Assembly: GCA_022447665.1 (NCBI GenBank) | Contig: JAKVAQ010000024.1 | Coordinates: 27,463 to 91,462, forward strand | Source: Crocinitomicaceae bacterium | GTDB taxonomy: Bacteria > Bacteroidota > Bacteroidia > Flavobacteriales_D > Crocinitomicaceae | DNA length: 64,000 nt | Direction of reading: 5' to 3' | Part shown: one piece after another, positions 9,300-19,720 of the stretch | Position numbering within the stretch: the stretch's first letter is position 1 | Layout of the letters: every line of letters starts with the position of its first letter | The notes under the pieces: model-generated | The model's database searches: none | Told to the model about the DNA's origin: nothing | The model's input: only the letters and a program-made list of their open reading frames with translations | Program-made: the position numbers and the translations under genes

Positions 9300-12200
9300 C
9301 TACTGTCCTAATAATTGTCGCGCTTTTTCTACACTAATTTCAGAGTATTTGTGGAATGCAATAACTTTTGCTTCCTCAAATCCGTTTGCTACTAAATTAT
9401 CACGAAGTTCTGAAATTTCTTCATAAGAATCTCTTCGATCCGAGTAAAAAATTATTTCTCCTTCAAAGGTATCTTCTCTTTCAATATTGAATTCGTCATT
9501 CGCAAACAATGTATTTGCAAACTCAGTTGGAACTTCTTCATCAAATCTTCCTACCAGTACCTTGTAGTATACAGCATCCACATTATATAAAATTGAATCA
9601 GCTGATACACCTTTAATTTCATCTTGGTAACTTAGGATTGGAATTGCAGTACCTGCATCGATTTGATTGGCTTCGTTTAATGAAATAACATCGTACTTGT
9701 AGAAAGGAACAACCTCCATAGTTTCAATACCAAAGTCGGCATATTCACGAACACGTTCTTCTACTTCCTCTTGCGAGTAAAGTTTAGTTGAGTATAAGTA
9801 AACATTACCTTCAATATCTTGCTCTGTTTCAAAAAGATTATCTGTTTGTAATAATAACGTCGCATATTCCCCAGGAAGGTTTTCTGCATACTTACCTACT
9901 AATAAGCGGTAGTAAAGACCTTCTTTATCATATGTGATTAGCTCCGGTTCAATAATTTCAGGTTCGAACGTAATTCTCTTTTGATCTACAAAACCTCTGT
10001 TTTTAAGGTCTTCGGATGCTGCGTCAGCCTCTGCTTTCGAATCGAAATCACCTACATAATACGTGACATTATCATTAAGGTCAGAAATCGTTAGTACACC
10101 TGCATCCTGGTTATTCAACAATCTTTCCGTGAACTCAGCTGGCACCTCACCTTGGAAGCTTCCAATTTCAATTCTATATGTCTGACCCGGTACTTCTTCT
10201 ATATCCGTCCCAGTGCCTGTATCCGTTCCAGTACCTGTATCCGTTCCAGTACCTGTATCTGTTCCAGTACCTGTATCTGTTCCTGTACCTGTATCAGTCC
10301 CAGTGCCTGTATCAGTCCCAGCGCCTGTATCAGTCCCTGTGCCCGTATCCGTACCAGTGCCAGTATCCGTACCCGCGAAACTTGAAGGGTTATCAGTACC
10401 GTCAAACAATATAGAAGAACCATTTTCGGCCAGGAGAGCATTTGCTTCGGCAACAGTAATTCGTTTTCCATTGTAATATGCCGTTACAAAGGCATCAGTA
10501 ATACCGATATTTCTAATCTGGTTTTTACGCACGTTAGCATCCTCAACATTGGCAAATACTCCAGTCGTATATCTAATCTGATTTCTAGATGTTAACTCAG
10601 AGTTTAATGGTTGAACATTGTATAATGCTGAGTTAGGAACTGGCTTAGAGTAAACTCCAATTTGAACCGTGAAGAATAATCCTTTCATGATCTCTACTTG
10701 GTTCGCTTTGGCAGCGCCATCCGTACTTGTATAATACGATGTAGCCGCTATTTCCTCTTCGGTGTTCGGAGTTACAGTAACACCAGTATTATTGCCGGTA
10801 GGATTTCCTGTTTGGTTACCTGTTTGATTCCCAGTCTGATTTCCTGTTTGGTTTCCAGTCTGATTACCAATATTTGTAAACGCTAAATCAGGAGCTGTAC
10901 CTTCACACTCTTCCAGTCCTTGCTCAATTCTACGTGCCTTAGAAACAGAAATTCTTTCACCATTGCAATAAGCAACTACAAAGGCATCGGTATATCCATA
11001 GCCGTTTATCTGTGTTTTTGCAGAGTTTACATCATTGAAGTTATCGAAATAACCTACCATATATCTTGTAATACCGTCTCTAATTTTTTCACCTGAAATC
11101 GGAGCAAACTGAGAGAAATAATCTTGTGGTAAAGGTTGTCTAAATGCACCTACCTGAACTTTATATACTAATCCGCTAGTTGTTCCTTTATCTACTGGAA
11201 TTGGATTTTCTTCTGAATAAACAGCATTGTTTGTAGCCCTAAATATAGATCCATTGATGACCACAGGAGGTGTAAAATCTGAACTTCCATCATTCACAGA
11301 AACCGCTACGACATCAGTCGCTGCAACACCTTGATTCGCTGCAGATTTGATATTGTCTTGATCTTGAGGATCTAGATCAGCAATGGCATCATTTGCCGCT
11401 TGGTAATTTGCTATTGCTTCGTTTTTATACTCTTGCTGCTGTTTCTTTAGTTCATTAATTTCATCCTGAATAGATTTTACTTCAGGGTCATTGTTTATGG
11501 CATTGATTGCATCTTCAGTATTGTCATATGTTACACTAGCCGAACGTATTCTCTTGGTCTTTTTATCTTCTAATGCATCTATTTCAGCCTGCAGGTTATC
11601 CGCTTTCTTCATATTAGCATCACCCGCATTTTTGTTGTCTAAATAATCTTCATACTCATCTGATTCGCTAACTGATTTCTTTGTCGCTGCATCTAAATTA
11701 TTGTTGATGTCATTATCCGGTAATACTGCCGCCAGCTCACTCTCTTGATTTGCTGCATTCGTTGCCGCATCTCTCACATCCTGCGCCTCAGTTCTTAAGT
11801 CTCCTGCCTTAGCATCTAAAGCATCTGCTTCAATAAGAATTGCCTGGCGTAGTTTCTTCTTAACCGTTTGGGCCGAATCTCTCAAGAAAGCAGCTCGTGA
11901 TGAATATTCGTTCGCTTGCAGCTCAAGTGCATCAGCTTGTTGATTTAGTTCCTCTGAACGTTTTTGCCCTGAATTCGGCACTGAAGTGATGACCTCATTG
12001 TTGTTTTCTCTATTGTATTGATCAACGATAATAGCAGATCTGTATTTACGATTCGCCTCATCAATCATATCCTTCGCTTGAGTCTCTAACGCAAATGCCT
12101 GGTTTAACAGATCATTCGCTTTCACTGGGTCCTTTGTTCTATCTGCTTGATCACGTAAATCTTTAGCCTGATTTAGCTTTTGATTTGCTTGATTAATTAA

Positions 12201-15200
12201 ATCGTTAGCTTCCTGAACGTCAGAATTTCCAGCACTTGTAGAGTTCGCTACATCACTATCTCCAGCACCTGAATTTAGTTTATTCTTAATTTCTGTATCA
12301 TTAACTTCTGCTAGGTCCTCAAGTATTTCATTTTCGAGCTTCGCCTTCTTGTTCTTTTCTTTATCCAACTTTTTATCGATAGAGGCTATCTCCTTATCAG
12401 ATGATGCATTTTTGCGTTGTTCTTCTAGTTCATTAATGGTTTGATCAATATCAGAGATTTCATTCAAGGTACCTTGGTGGTCAGCCATAATTTCCTGACC
12501 TTCATCCGAATCAAAATCTTCAGGTGTTAAACTAGCAACTGTTCTAGTCGTCGCTGCACCTCCAAGCTCTTCAATTCTAGCTTGGCTTGTTGCAATTTCC
12601 CCTTCTTTCTCTACTTTTAACTCACGCAACATTTTAATCTCTTCCTGAATCGCAGGTCCCTCACTAGGATTGTTATTCCATTCTGTTTCAAGCGCCGTTA
12701 TTTTCGCATCAATGGCTGCAACTAGATCTTGATGTAAAGGAATCTTCTGTGAAAGTTGATTAGCTTCATCTGCCCCTGAGGTTTCAATATCAGCAATTGA
12801 AGGCTCGTAAGTAGGCATTAATGTGCTTACAGTGATTGGCGGACGGCCAAATATATCAAGGTTGTTTACAATCTCATCGAATCGTTCATTCTCCTGTTCT
12901 TTCTGAGCCTTAATTTCATTGAGGTTTGCAATACGAGCATCTATTTTATCTCCATTCTTAGGCTGAACCAGTTTAAGGTCTTCAAGGGTTTTAATTTCCT
13001 TATCAATCTTATCCATCAGCTCGTAATTCAGGTCGATTTTGTCGTATGATTTACTCACGGCATCTTCGTCTGTACCTTCAATAGCAGCTAAACGAGGATT
13101 GTAATCTGGCATAATTTCATCAATTGAAACTTCTGCGGAAACACCTCCAAGCAATTCTTTGTTCTTATCAATTTCTGCCTCTGCATTCGCGATTATCGCC
13201 TCAGCACTCGTAATCTCGGCATCAATATCAGCTTCAATATCAGGATTGTCTTTCTTCTCTTTCTTGAGCTCCTTAATCTTATCTTCTGCTAAGTCAATTA
13301 AGTTCTCATTCAACTTATTTTGCTCTTCAAGCTGCTGGTCTATAGGTTTCGCAGATCCATTTATTTCAGATTTTTTAGATTCATAATCTGGCATTAAATC
13401 GCCTATGGAAATTGTTCCGCGTTGACTACTTCCATCATTTGTACCATCTGTTGAACCGTCATTCGTTCCATCTGTAGAACCGTCGTTCGTACCATCCGTT
13501 GAACCATCATTTGTTCCAGCATTTGTTCCAGCAGTAGCATTTAACTCTTCAATTTTATTCTGGTTAAACTTCACCTCATTCGCTTTTCCATCTTTAATGG
13601 TGTTGAGTTCAGCTATTTCCTGATCAATCGTTGTAGCAAGATCTGGATTTGAAGATTTCTCGGCTTCAAGCGCTGCAATCTTAACATCGATTTGATTTAT
13701 TAATTCTAAGTGTAACTTATTCTTATCCTCTAAACGTTTTACTTCTGGGTCTCCGCTCGACTCAATATCGGCTAAGCTTGCCAAATAAGAAGGCATAATA
13801 TTGTCAATTGAAATAGGTGGTCGTGCACCATCTGTACCTGCTGTGGTTGCAGCTTGATTTATTAAATCCTTATTACGATTAATTTCAATTTCCTTGTTCG
13901 CTTTAATCTTATTTAGTTGAGCAATTTCTCCGTCAATAACATTGGCTAAGTCAGGGTTCTCATTTTTCTCGTTTTCAAGTTCCAACACCTTGGCATCAAT
14001 AGTATTGACTAGTTCAGCATGAATTATATTTTTAGACTTTAACTTCTCAATTGGTGGGTTACCCGAATTATCTACATCATTTAATCGCGAAGTGTAATCA
14101 GGCATTATTGCTGAAATACTAATGTCAGGTCGACCAGTATCATCGGTAGCATCTCCTGACCTATTCCCTCCGGTTGTAGCTATGTAATCATTAATGCCTT
14201 GATCTAAGATTACGTTTTCTTGTACTACTTTATTTTTCTCCTCATTGAGGGCATCTATTCTCTTTTGGATTTTCTTGGCGTCCCCTGGATTATCCTCCAT
14301 TAACTTCGTTAGTGTCTCAATTTCATTATCTATAATTTCTATATAGTCGTTATTCAGATCAATTAGGTCTTGATTTATTATATCTAACGGTTGATTTGAA
14401 GCCGAGATATCGTTTCTTCGATCATCATAGCTTGCCATAATCTCTTCTTGAGTAGGCTTGGTATTGATGTCATCTGGAAGTATCGGATCAACAAGAATTA
14501 CCGCTAGATCATTTTCAATAGCGTCTCTAACCTGCTGTAATCCTGCAAGTTCGTTTTTAGCATTTATATCATCAGGATTTGACTGTAAAATTTGATTTGC
14601 CTCACTAATTCCTTCCTCAACTGCGATAAGTGTTCTACTATTAAGATCTTTTATTGCTTCAATTCTTTCATCCTCATTTTCTATCTGGTTAATTTGAGTG
14701 ATCTCATCTTGGTAATTTCCAGAAATATTATTGACAACATCAGCATTACTATAAACAATATCTGCCGGTTTATTCGAACTCAGCCAATCTTTGTTTTGAG
14801 ACACTTGGCTCGAGTATGAATCATCCATTTTCTTCAAATTCTCGAGTCTTTTTTCAAGCACCTTTTCGTCAGGGTATTTCTTTTTAAGGGTTTCTAGCCT
14901 CATGATTTCTCCACGAATACTCTCAATTAGGTCGGTATATAGATCGGTTTCAGCTTTTTTGTTCAAATACTCATCAGTAATTCCTTCAATGTTGGCTTCG
15001 CGAGCATTATAGCCAGGCATTATTTCTTCGTTGGTAAGTGTAGAGGACATTGTAGAGAAATCGTAAGCTGGCTCTACTAATGGTGTAAGTATGTTCTCAG
15101 AGAGATTATCCGTGAAATCATTCAGAATTTCAAGTTCGTCTTTAGCTTCTTGATTATTTGGATCGTCTGAAAGGATTTGGTTCAGCTCCTCTTTGCGATT

Positions 15201-18200
15201 ATTCGCATTGTTTAATACTTCTTCATTTAGATTTTGAACTGCATTATTACGCTCCTCTTCATCCTCGATTAATTGGATATCGTTCATTTTATTCTCGTAA
15301 TCGTTATCAAGAATTTCTAAAACATTATCACTTGTAACCGCTACATCACCATTGGCAGAAATCCATTGTTCATCCTCATTAATCTCTCGATCAATATCCT
15401 CGATTATCGCATCGATATTGGTAATACGTTTCTTAACATTATCTGCATCAGGATTATCTTCTAGAATCTTTTCTAATCTATTTTTCTCATCAATGAGTTC
15501 GTTTTTATACTCCTTATTCAGATTAAGATTAGCATTACGTCGCCCCCCTTCATCATCTATGTTAGTAATATCACTTTTCTGATTTTCATAGTTCGGAAGA
15601 ATTTCATCCGGCTGTACGTCTTCTTGAATACTTTCTACATTCGTTTCTGTCACAGAAAACTCTTCCTGTTTCTGCTTCTTAAGATCTTCATAAGCAAGAA
15701 TTTCATCTTCTATTTTCTTTTTCTCCACAGGGTCCGTGGTTCCAAATAATTTCTCCTTCAAATCAACAATTTCTCTATCAATCGCCTCTTCCCATTGCGG
15801 TAAAGAATAATTTGCTGTTGCCTCAGTATCCGTAAAAAGATCCACTACTACCGCACTAGCCCCGTTATTATCAAGCTTTTGATCTACATTAGCAATATCA
15901 TTTTCAAGCGAACTATTGTTGACTTTGTTCGCTATTTCATTCTTTTGCGCATCTGTAAGTGGAGTCTTGTTTTCCTCCGTGTCATTCGCTGGGTCATTTA
16001 TTATATTTCCAGCATTGGTAAGGTTGGTACCGGCATTTTGATTTCTTACTTCTTCGTAGTCCTTATTTTTTTGATTGATTTGATCATCAAGAACAGCAAT
16101 ATCCGAGAGGTTATTATCAATTTGTTTTTGAATCGCCTCTTTATCCTTTTTCTTCTTAGCGTTCGCAAGATCTTTTTCTAGCCTCTTATTTTCATTTAGA
16201 AGCTCAGTTTTTTGATTAGATAGATCTGAGATTTCATTCGATAATTCTTGTTCTTTCTTATTGGCTTCATTCCCCTCAGCTACAATTTGATCTATAATAT
16301 TCTCTGGTTGTTGATTATCTCTTACATTGTCATTGAAGAAATTGGTATTCGCTTTCACGACGGTCTGTAATCCAGCTTTATCATCGGGCTCCAGTGCCTT
16401 AGTGCTTGCAAGAATGGTATTGGCATTATTTAATTCGTTCTCTTTTAACTCTCTTGAATCATCAATCTTCTCACCTAGTGCTATCAGGTCATCCGCTTCA
16501 TCTTTCAGATCTTTAATTTCTTCATTTAGGACAAACACTTTTTGGAACAAATTACTTCTTTCAGGTTCCGATGCGGCTTCTGCATCGGCAAGAGTCTTGT
16601 TTAATTCCTCCATCTTAGCCTCTGCTTCGTCAAATTTCTTTTGTGCCAGGTTGTAAGCTTTCGCGGCATTTTCTTTATCCAATTCAATCGCAACTTCAAG
16701 ATCCTCAATCTCGTTGTCTAGTACCTGAATTACATCTTTCTGAGTAGTAAATGGATCCAGCCCCGCGTCAACAAAGATTTGCCCCTCTTCTTTGACTGCA
16801 TCAAGCGAATCTAAATTAATACCATCGGCATTCGGAAGAAGTTCTGCCATTTCTCTATAAATCTCAGCAAGCACTGATTGTGGGTCATCAAACTCTTCGT
16901 TAAATAGATTTTCGATTCGAACAAATTCAATTCCTTCAGCATCTTTACCATAAACAATACGCTGCTTTAAAGGCTTAAACTCTTTTTGTGAAGGAATTGT
17001 AACCGTTTCTTGGAAGAGATCTTCACTACCCTTCACATCGATTAAGTAATTATACTTTCCTCCTTTAGGGAATGAAATCAGGTATCCTCCGTCTTTCTTT
17101 TTAGAGTTAAAACTTCCAATTTCTTGACCAGTTGAAAAGTCCGTTACTTTAATGTTTACTTCTTTGCTATCAGGGTTAACCTCATTCACGAATGTACCTT
17201 TAACCACCGCCATTTGCATTGGAATACGCTCAACACGCACTTTATAAACCATTAGCTTACCTTCTTCGCTTTCTCGGTTAGAGGCGAAATACGCAACCTT
17301 ATCTGTAGAATCAACTACATAGAAAATGTCATCATCAGGACTTGAGATGGCAAAATCTAAGTTTTCAGGAGCGTCAAACGTATTGTCTTCCGGGTTATAT
17401 CTACTTCTGAAAACATCATATCCCCCCATGGAGTTATGTCCTTTAGAAGAGAAATAAAGATATCTTCCGTTTGGATGCATGTATGGGTAGTCTTCATCAT
17501 ACTGGGTATTAACACCACCAAATACCTTCTGAGCTTTTGAATACTTTCCTCCAGGTAATTTTGTTTTTACCCAAATATCCAGTCCCGTAGATCCATCTTC
17601 GCCGTATGAAGAATAAAAGATCTTTTGAGAATTCTTAGGGAAAAAGATAAGAGGTCTATGATCTCTTTTCTTATCTTCTTTACTTTGGAAATCACTGTAA
17701 CGTAGGATAGAACCTCCCATTTCAGACTCATCATAGAGGTTATAAAATTTCTCATCGGAGATTTCAGTCTTCTTTAATACTATGATATCCGTAATATTGG
17801 ACAATAGTTTCTTACCATGACCGCAGGCTTTAATATCAACTCCTACCAATAAATCCTTCTTTTCTGAGCCTGAACCTTTATTGTCAAATTTATTATACAG
17901 CTGAACTGCCTCATTAAACTGATAATTCAAATGGTAGGCCTTACCTAGGAAGTAATAAGCACGGTTGTCTACAGATGCACTTCGTATGGCATAACTTAGC
18001 CTAGTAATGGCTTGCTCCTTATCTTTTCTTACGAGGAGCAAACAGACTCCATAACGGAAGTTTAAATCGTAATCTTTAGGATAGTTTGTGGAGACCTTAT
18101 CGTACTTAATTATTGCTGCACCATATTGTCCTTGATCGAATAGTTTATCCGCTTCTTTCCTGATATCCTCAGGGGTTTGGGCATAGGTATTGCCCGTGCC

Positions 18201-18254
18201 GATAATCAGCAGTAGGCAACAAATAAGGCGATATATTAGTCTCCTAACCTTCAG
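9300..18254 (-). CDS. Giant envelope protein: TPR, PD40, coiled-coil repeats, SPOR-like modules
   Basis: About 2980 residues. A signal peptide (LICCLLLIIGTGNTYAQ) is followed by TPR-like helices, PD40/WD40-type blades around residues 200-345 (YPYMHPNGRYLYFSSKG, GYDVFRS), and a carboxypeptidase-regulatory-like sandwich near 355-440. About 1900 residues of charged coiled coil follow, with some 11 modules beginning (I/L)MPxY, interrupted by Gly/Thr/Asp or Asn linkers. The C-terminus has five SPOR-like modules (for example GLVYKVQVGAFRQPLP, AVYYKVLVGRF). The TPR-PD40-sandwich order recalls T9SS PorE, but no OmpA domain is present; SPOR modules could bind peptidoglycan. There is no ATG, GTG or TTG before the signal peptide: CTG at 18254 or ATA at 18236 (7 bases after an AGGAG-like site) are the options. 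Co-transcribed with clpS. Confidence 0.85.
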   Translation of the reverse strand: MKVRRLIYRLICCLLLIIGTGNTYAQTPEDIRKEADKLFDQGQYGAAIIKYDKVSTNYPKDYDLNFRYGVCLLLVRKDKEQAITRLSYAIRSASVDNRAYYFLGKAYHLNYQFNEAVQLYNKFDNKGSGSEKKDLLVGVDIKACGHGKKLLSNITDIIVLKKTEISDEKFYNLYDESEMGGSILRYSDFQSKEDKKRDHRPLIFFPKNSQKIFYSSYGEDGSTGLDIWVKTKLPGGKYSKAQKVFGGVNTQYDEDYPYMHPNGRYLYFSSKGHNSMGGYDVFRSRYNPEDNTFDAPENLDFAISSPDDDIFYVVDSTDKVAYFASNRESEEGKLMVYKVRVERIPMQMAVVKGTFVNEVNPDSKEVNIKVTDFSTGQEIGSFNSKKKDGGYLISFPKGGKYNYLIDVKGSEDLFQETVTIPSQKEFKPLKQRIVYGKDAEGIEFVRIENLFNEEFDDPQSVLAEIYREMAELLPNADGINLDSLDAVKEEGQIFVDAGLDPFTTQKDVIQVLDNEIEDLEVAIELDKENAAKAYNLAQKKFDEAEAKMEELNKTLADAEAASEPERSNLFQKVFVLNEEIKDLKDEADDLIALGEKIDDSRELKENELNNANTILASTKALEPDDKAGLQTVVKANTNFFNDNVRDNQQPENIIDQIVAEGNEANKKEQELSNEISDLSNQKTELLNENKRLEKDLANAKKKKDKEAIQKQIDNNLSDIAVLDDQINQKNKDYEEVRNQNAGTNLTNAGNIINDPANDTEENKTPLTDAQKNEIANKVNNSSLENDIANVDQKLDNNGASAVVVDLFTDTEATANYSLPQWEEAIDREIVDLKEKLFGTTDPVEKKKIEDEILAYEDLKKQKQEEFSVTETNVESIQEDVQPDEILPNYENQKSDITNIDDEGGRRNANLNLNKEYKNELIDEKNRLEKILEDNPDADNVKKRITNIDAIIEDIDREINEDEQWISANGDVAVTSDNVLEILDNDYENKMNDIQLIEDEEERNNAVQNLNEEVLNNANNRKEELNQILSDDPNNQEAKDELEILNDFTDNLSENILTPLVEPAYDFSTMSSTLTNEEIMPGYNAREANIEGITDEYLNKKAETDLYTDLIESIRGEIMRLETLKKKYPDEKVLEKRLENLKKMDDSYSSQVSQNKDWLSSNKPADIVYSNADVVNNISGNYQDEITQINQIENEDERIEAIKDLNSRTLIAVEEGISEANQILQSNPDDINAKNELAGLQQVRDAIENDLAVILVDPILPDDINTKPTQEEIMASYDDRRNDISASNQPLDIINQDLIDLNNDYIEIIDNEIETLTKLMEDNPGDAKKIQKRIDALNEEKNKVVQENVILDQGINDYIATTGGNRSGDATDDTGRPDISISAIMPDYTSRLNDVDNSGNPPIEKLKSKNIIHAELVNTIDAKVLELENEKNENPDLANVIDGEIAQLNKIKANKEIEINRNKDLINQAATTAGTDGARPPISIDNIMPSYLASLADIESSGDPEVKRLEDKNKLHLELINQIDVKIAALEAEKSSNPDLATTIDQEIAELNTIKDGKANEVKFNQNKIEELNATAGTNAGTNDGSTDGTNDGSTDGTNDGSTDGTNDGSSQRGTISIGDLMPDYESKKSEINGSAKPIDQQLEEQNKLNENLIDLAEDKIKELKKEKKDNPDIEADIDAEITSAEAIIANAEAEIDKNKELLGGVSAEVSIDEIMPDYNPRLAAIEGTDEDAVSKSYDKIDLNYELMDKIDKEIKTLEDLKLVQPKNGDKIDARIANLNEIKAQKEQENERFDEIVNNLDIFGRPPITVSTLMPTYEPSIADIETSGADEANQLSQKIPLHQDLVAAIDAKITALETEWNNNPSEGPAIQEEIKMLRELKVEKEGEIATSQARIEELGGAATTRTVASLTPEDFDSDEGQEIMADHQGTLNEISDIDQTINELEEQRKNASSDKEIASIDKKLDKEKNKKAKLENEILEDLAEVNDTEIKNKLNSGAGDSDVANSTSAGNSDVQEANDLINQANQKLNQAKDLRDQADRTKDPVKANDLLNQAFALETQAKDMIDEANRKYRSAIIVDQYNRENNNEVITSVPNSGQKRSEELNQQADALELQANEYSSRAAFLRDSAQTVKKKLRQAILIEADALDAKAGDLRTEAQDVRDAATNAANQESELAAVLPDNDINNNLDAATKKSVSESDEYEDYLDNKNAGDANMKKADNLQAEIDALEDKKTKRIRSASVTYDNTEDAINAINNDPEVKSIQDEINELKKQQQEYKNEAIANYQAANDAIADLDPQDQDNIKSAANQGVAATDVVAVSVNDGSSDFTPPVVINGSIFRATNNAVYSEENPIPVDKGTTSGLVYKVQVGAFRQPLPQDYFSQFAPISGEKIRDGITRYMVGYFDNFNDVNSAKTQINGYGYTDAFVVAYCNGERISVSKARRIEQGLEECEGTAPDLAFTNIGNQTGNQTGNQTGNQTGNQTGNPTGNNTGVTVTPNTEEEIAATSYYTSTDGAAKANQVEIMKGLFFTVQIGVYSKPVPNSALYNVQPLNSELTSRNQIRYTTGVFANVEDANVRKNQIRNIGITDAFVTAYYNGKRITVAEANALLAENGSSILFDGTDNPSSFAGTDTGTGTDTGTGTDTGAGTDTGTGTDTGTGTDTGTGTDTGTGTDTGTGTDTGTGTDIEEVPGQTYRIEIGSFQGEVPAEFTERLLNNQDAGVLTISDLNDNVTYYVGDFDSKAEADAASEDLKNRGFVDQKRITFEPEIIEPELITYDKEGLYYRLLVGKYAENLPGEYATLLLQTDNLFETEQDIEGNVYLYSTKLYSQEEVEERVREYADFGIETMEVVPFYKYDVISLNEANQIDAGTAIPILSYQDEIKGVSADSILYNVDAVYYKVLVGRFDEEVPTEFANTLFANDEFNIEREDTFEGEIIFYSDRRDSYEEISELRDNLVANGFEEAKVIAFHKYSEISVEKARQLLGQ
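10201..10378 (-). repeat. 18-bp tandem repeat (TGTDTG linker), about 10 units
   Basis: An 18-base unit (plus strand GTATCCGTTCCAGTACCT and variants) is repeated about ten times, encoding (T/A)GTDTG between the second and third SPOR-like modules of the giant protein. Units differ mainly at third positions, so reading frame and composition are selected. Confidence 0.9.
10787..10870 (-). repeat. 12-bp tandem repeat (TGNQ linker), about 7 units
   Basis: Seven 12-base units encode TGNQ, TGNP and TGNN between the first and second SPOR-like modules of the giant protein. Like the other linkers it is low in charge and probably flexible. Confidence 0.88.
12476..15612 (-). repeat. Protein-level repeats of about 95-110 residues (MPxY coiled-coil modules)
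   Basis: Module starts recur near 15600, 15020, 14436, 14105, 13795, 13393, 13106, 12816 and 12488, with two weaker ones near 15310 and 14720 (spacings about 290-330 bases, longer where a linker is inserted). Each has (I/L)MPxY, a short Ile-Glu-x-Ser/Gly turn, a helix with L..IDxKIxxLE, then (N/P)P(D)..xxIDxEIxxLN and a return helix. Confidence 0.8.
13427..13522 (-). repeat. 24-bp tandem repeat (NDGSTDGT linker), about 4 units
   Basis: Four 24-base units encode NDGSTDGT inside the giant protein, between two MPxY coiled-coil modules, which explains the longer spacing there. Confidence 0.85.
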
Positions 18255-18436
18255 TTTATTGGGTTTATACCCTTTTTAAAATGTCTAATTTAATACGCTC
18301 CTTTACTGAAAAGGTTCACTTTTAAACGGATTTTTCGGGCTAAGTTTCACAAAATGCGCTAAATATAGCAAAAGGCGTACCCAAAGCGTTAAGGAAATAA
18401 GGCGTATTTAGTGAATAGGAATAGATCTTTAGTAAA

Positions 18437-19672
18437 TCAGTGAATATTCACGTGGCAAAGACAATACTTTTCAACTGGTTTTGAAAGCGCTAAGATATTT
18501 AGGTTATCCGAAGCTTGCGCCAATTCTTTTAGCTGTCCATTACGCTGTAAAATATTGATTTGCTGATAATTCTCTGTATAAGCGCTGTTTACCAGTTTAT
18601 GATGTTGAATAAAATATTTTAAATCCGCTTCTTCAATTCCAATTTTAACCTTGATTTTTTCTTTCAACTCCTCTATTCTATTGGTATCAATTGGCTCATT
18701 GGAAATGGTTGTTTTGAAGAGTTTTCTATCAATTAGATATTGGCATAATGTGCTTAAAATCAAGTCCTCATGCTTCGTCCAAACTTTAATACTTGAAAGT
18801 ATGTCAGCGTCATCAATCATTGCAAAGTGATTTAGACTCTCATCCCTAGAAAAATTTTGTTCGTCAATATCGTTCTCCAAAAAGAACTTGAGGTGCGGAC
18901 TTGCAAATAAATCAGCCCCATTTCTAAATAAGTACTTCGCTCTGTTTAAGATGTTAATCAGCATATGCTCCGAAGAAACCACTGTTTTATGCATGTACAC
19001 TTGCCAATACATAATTCTTCTTGAGCCTATAAAGTTCTCAATAGAATAGATCCCTTTTTCATCCATTACCAACTTATCATCACGCACATTTAACATGGTA
19101 ATAATACGTTCCGCGCCTATAACACCCTCACTTACTCCTGTGAAATAGGAATCGCGCTGTAGGTAATCTAATCGATCCATATCCAACTGGCTTGAAACCA
19201 ACTGATTTAAAAATGGTCTATGATAATCATCTTTAAAAATATCAATCGCCAGGGTCAATCTACCATCAAACTCTTTGTTTAGCTCCTCCATAAAAGCAAG
19301 AGAGATATCCTCATGATGCAACGCATCTGTTATCGAGTTCTCTAAAGTATGAGAGAAGGGACCATGCCCAATATCGTGCAATAAAATGGCCAGCGTAACG
19401 GCTTCTGCTTCTTTTTCGGATATTTCAACTCCTTTACTTCTTAATACTGCAATTGCATTCGTCATCAAATGCATAGCTCCTAAAGCATGATGAAAACGAG
19501 TATGATTGGCTCCGGGATAGACTAAATGCGATAACCCAAGTTGCTTAATCCTCCTTAATCTCTGAAAATAAGGATGTTGAATCACATCGTAGGCCAGTTC
19601 AAAGGTTATAGTAATAAATCCATGAACTGGATCGTTAATAATTTTTCTCTTATTTATTACACGATTTTCCAA
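18437..19672 (-). CDS. HD-domain phosphohydrolase (dGTPase/SAMHD1-like)
   Basis: A 411-residue HD-superfamily protein. The metal-binding set is visible: RFHHALGAMHL (His about 61), LLHDIGHGPFSHTLE (His-Asp 99-100), and a distal Asp in SQLDMDRLDYLQRDS. The start region NDPVHGFITI and later RRIMYWQVYMHK are typical of the broad Bacteroidota HD family related to dNTP triphosphohydrolases. Substrate is inferred from family only. The only start available before the conserved region is a TTG at 19672, as upstream codons give no ATG. Divergent from porX, with 48 bases between the two starts. Confidence 0.85.
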   Translation of the reverse strand: MENRVINKRKIINDPVHGFITITFELAYDVIQHPYFQRLRRIKQLGLSHLVYPGANHTRFHHALGAMHLMTNAIAVLRSKGVEISEKEAEAVTLAILLHDIGHGPFSHTLENSITDALHHEDISLAFMEELNKEFDGRLTLAIDIFKDDYHRPFLNQLVSSQLDMDRLDYLQRDSYFTGVSEGVIGAERIITMLNVRDDKLVMDEKGIYSIENFIGSRRIMYWQVYMHKTVVSSEHMLINILNRAKYLFRNGADLFASPHLKFFLENDIDEQNFSRDESLNHFAMIDDADILSSIKVWTKHEDLILSTLCQYLIDRKLFKTTISNEPIDTNRIEELKEKIKVKIGIEEADLKYFIQHHKLVNSAYTENYQQINILQRNGQLKELAQASDNLNILALSKPVEKYCLCHVNIH

Positions 19673-19720
19673 ACCCTTATCGTTACATTTAGACAGTTCA
19701 AAACTAAGTAAAAAAGAAAG

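Noticed and set aside
10201..10378. CRISPR-like regular repeat spacing
   Set aside because: The 18-base units are adjacent with no unique spacers and encode a continuous protein linker.
10152..10476. Several overlapping ORFs opposite the giant gene's 18-bp repeats
   Set aside because: They are repeat-derived low-complexity shadows (Pro/Val/Ser or Cys/Ile/Ser rich) with no start signals; the minus frame has continuous domain structure.
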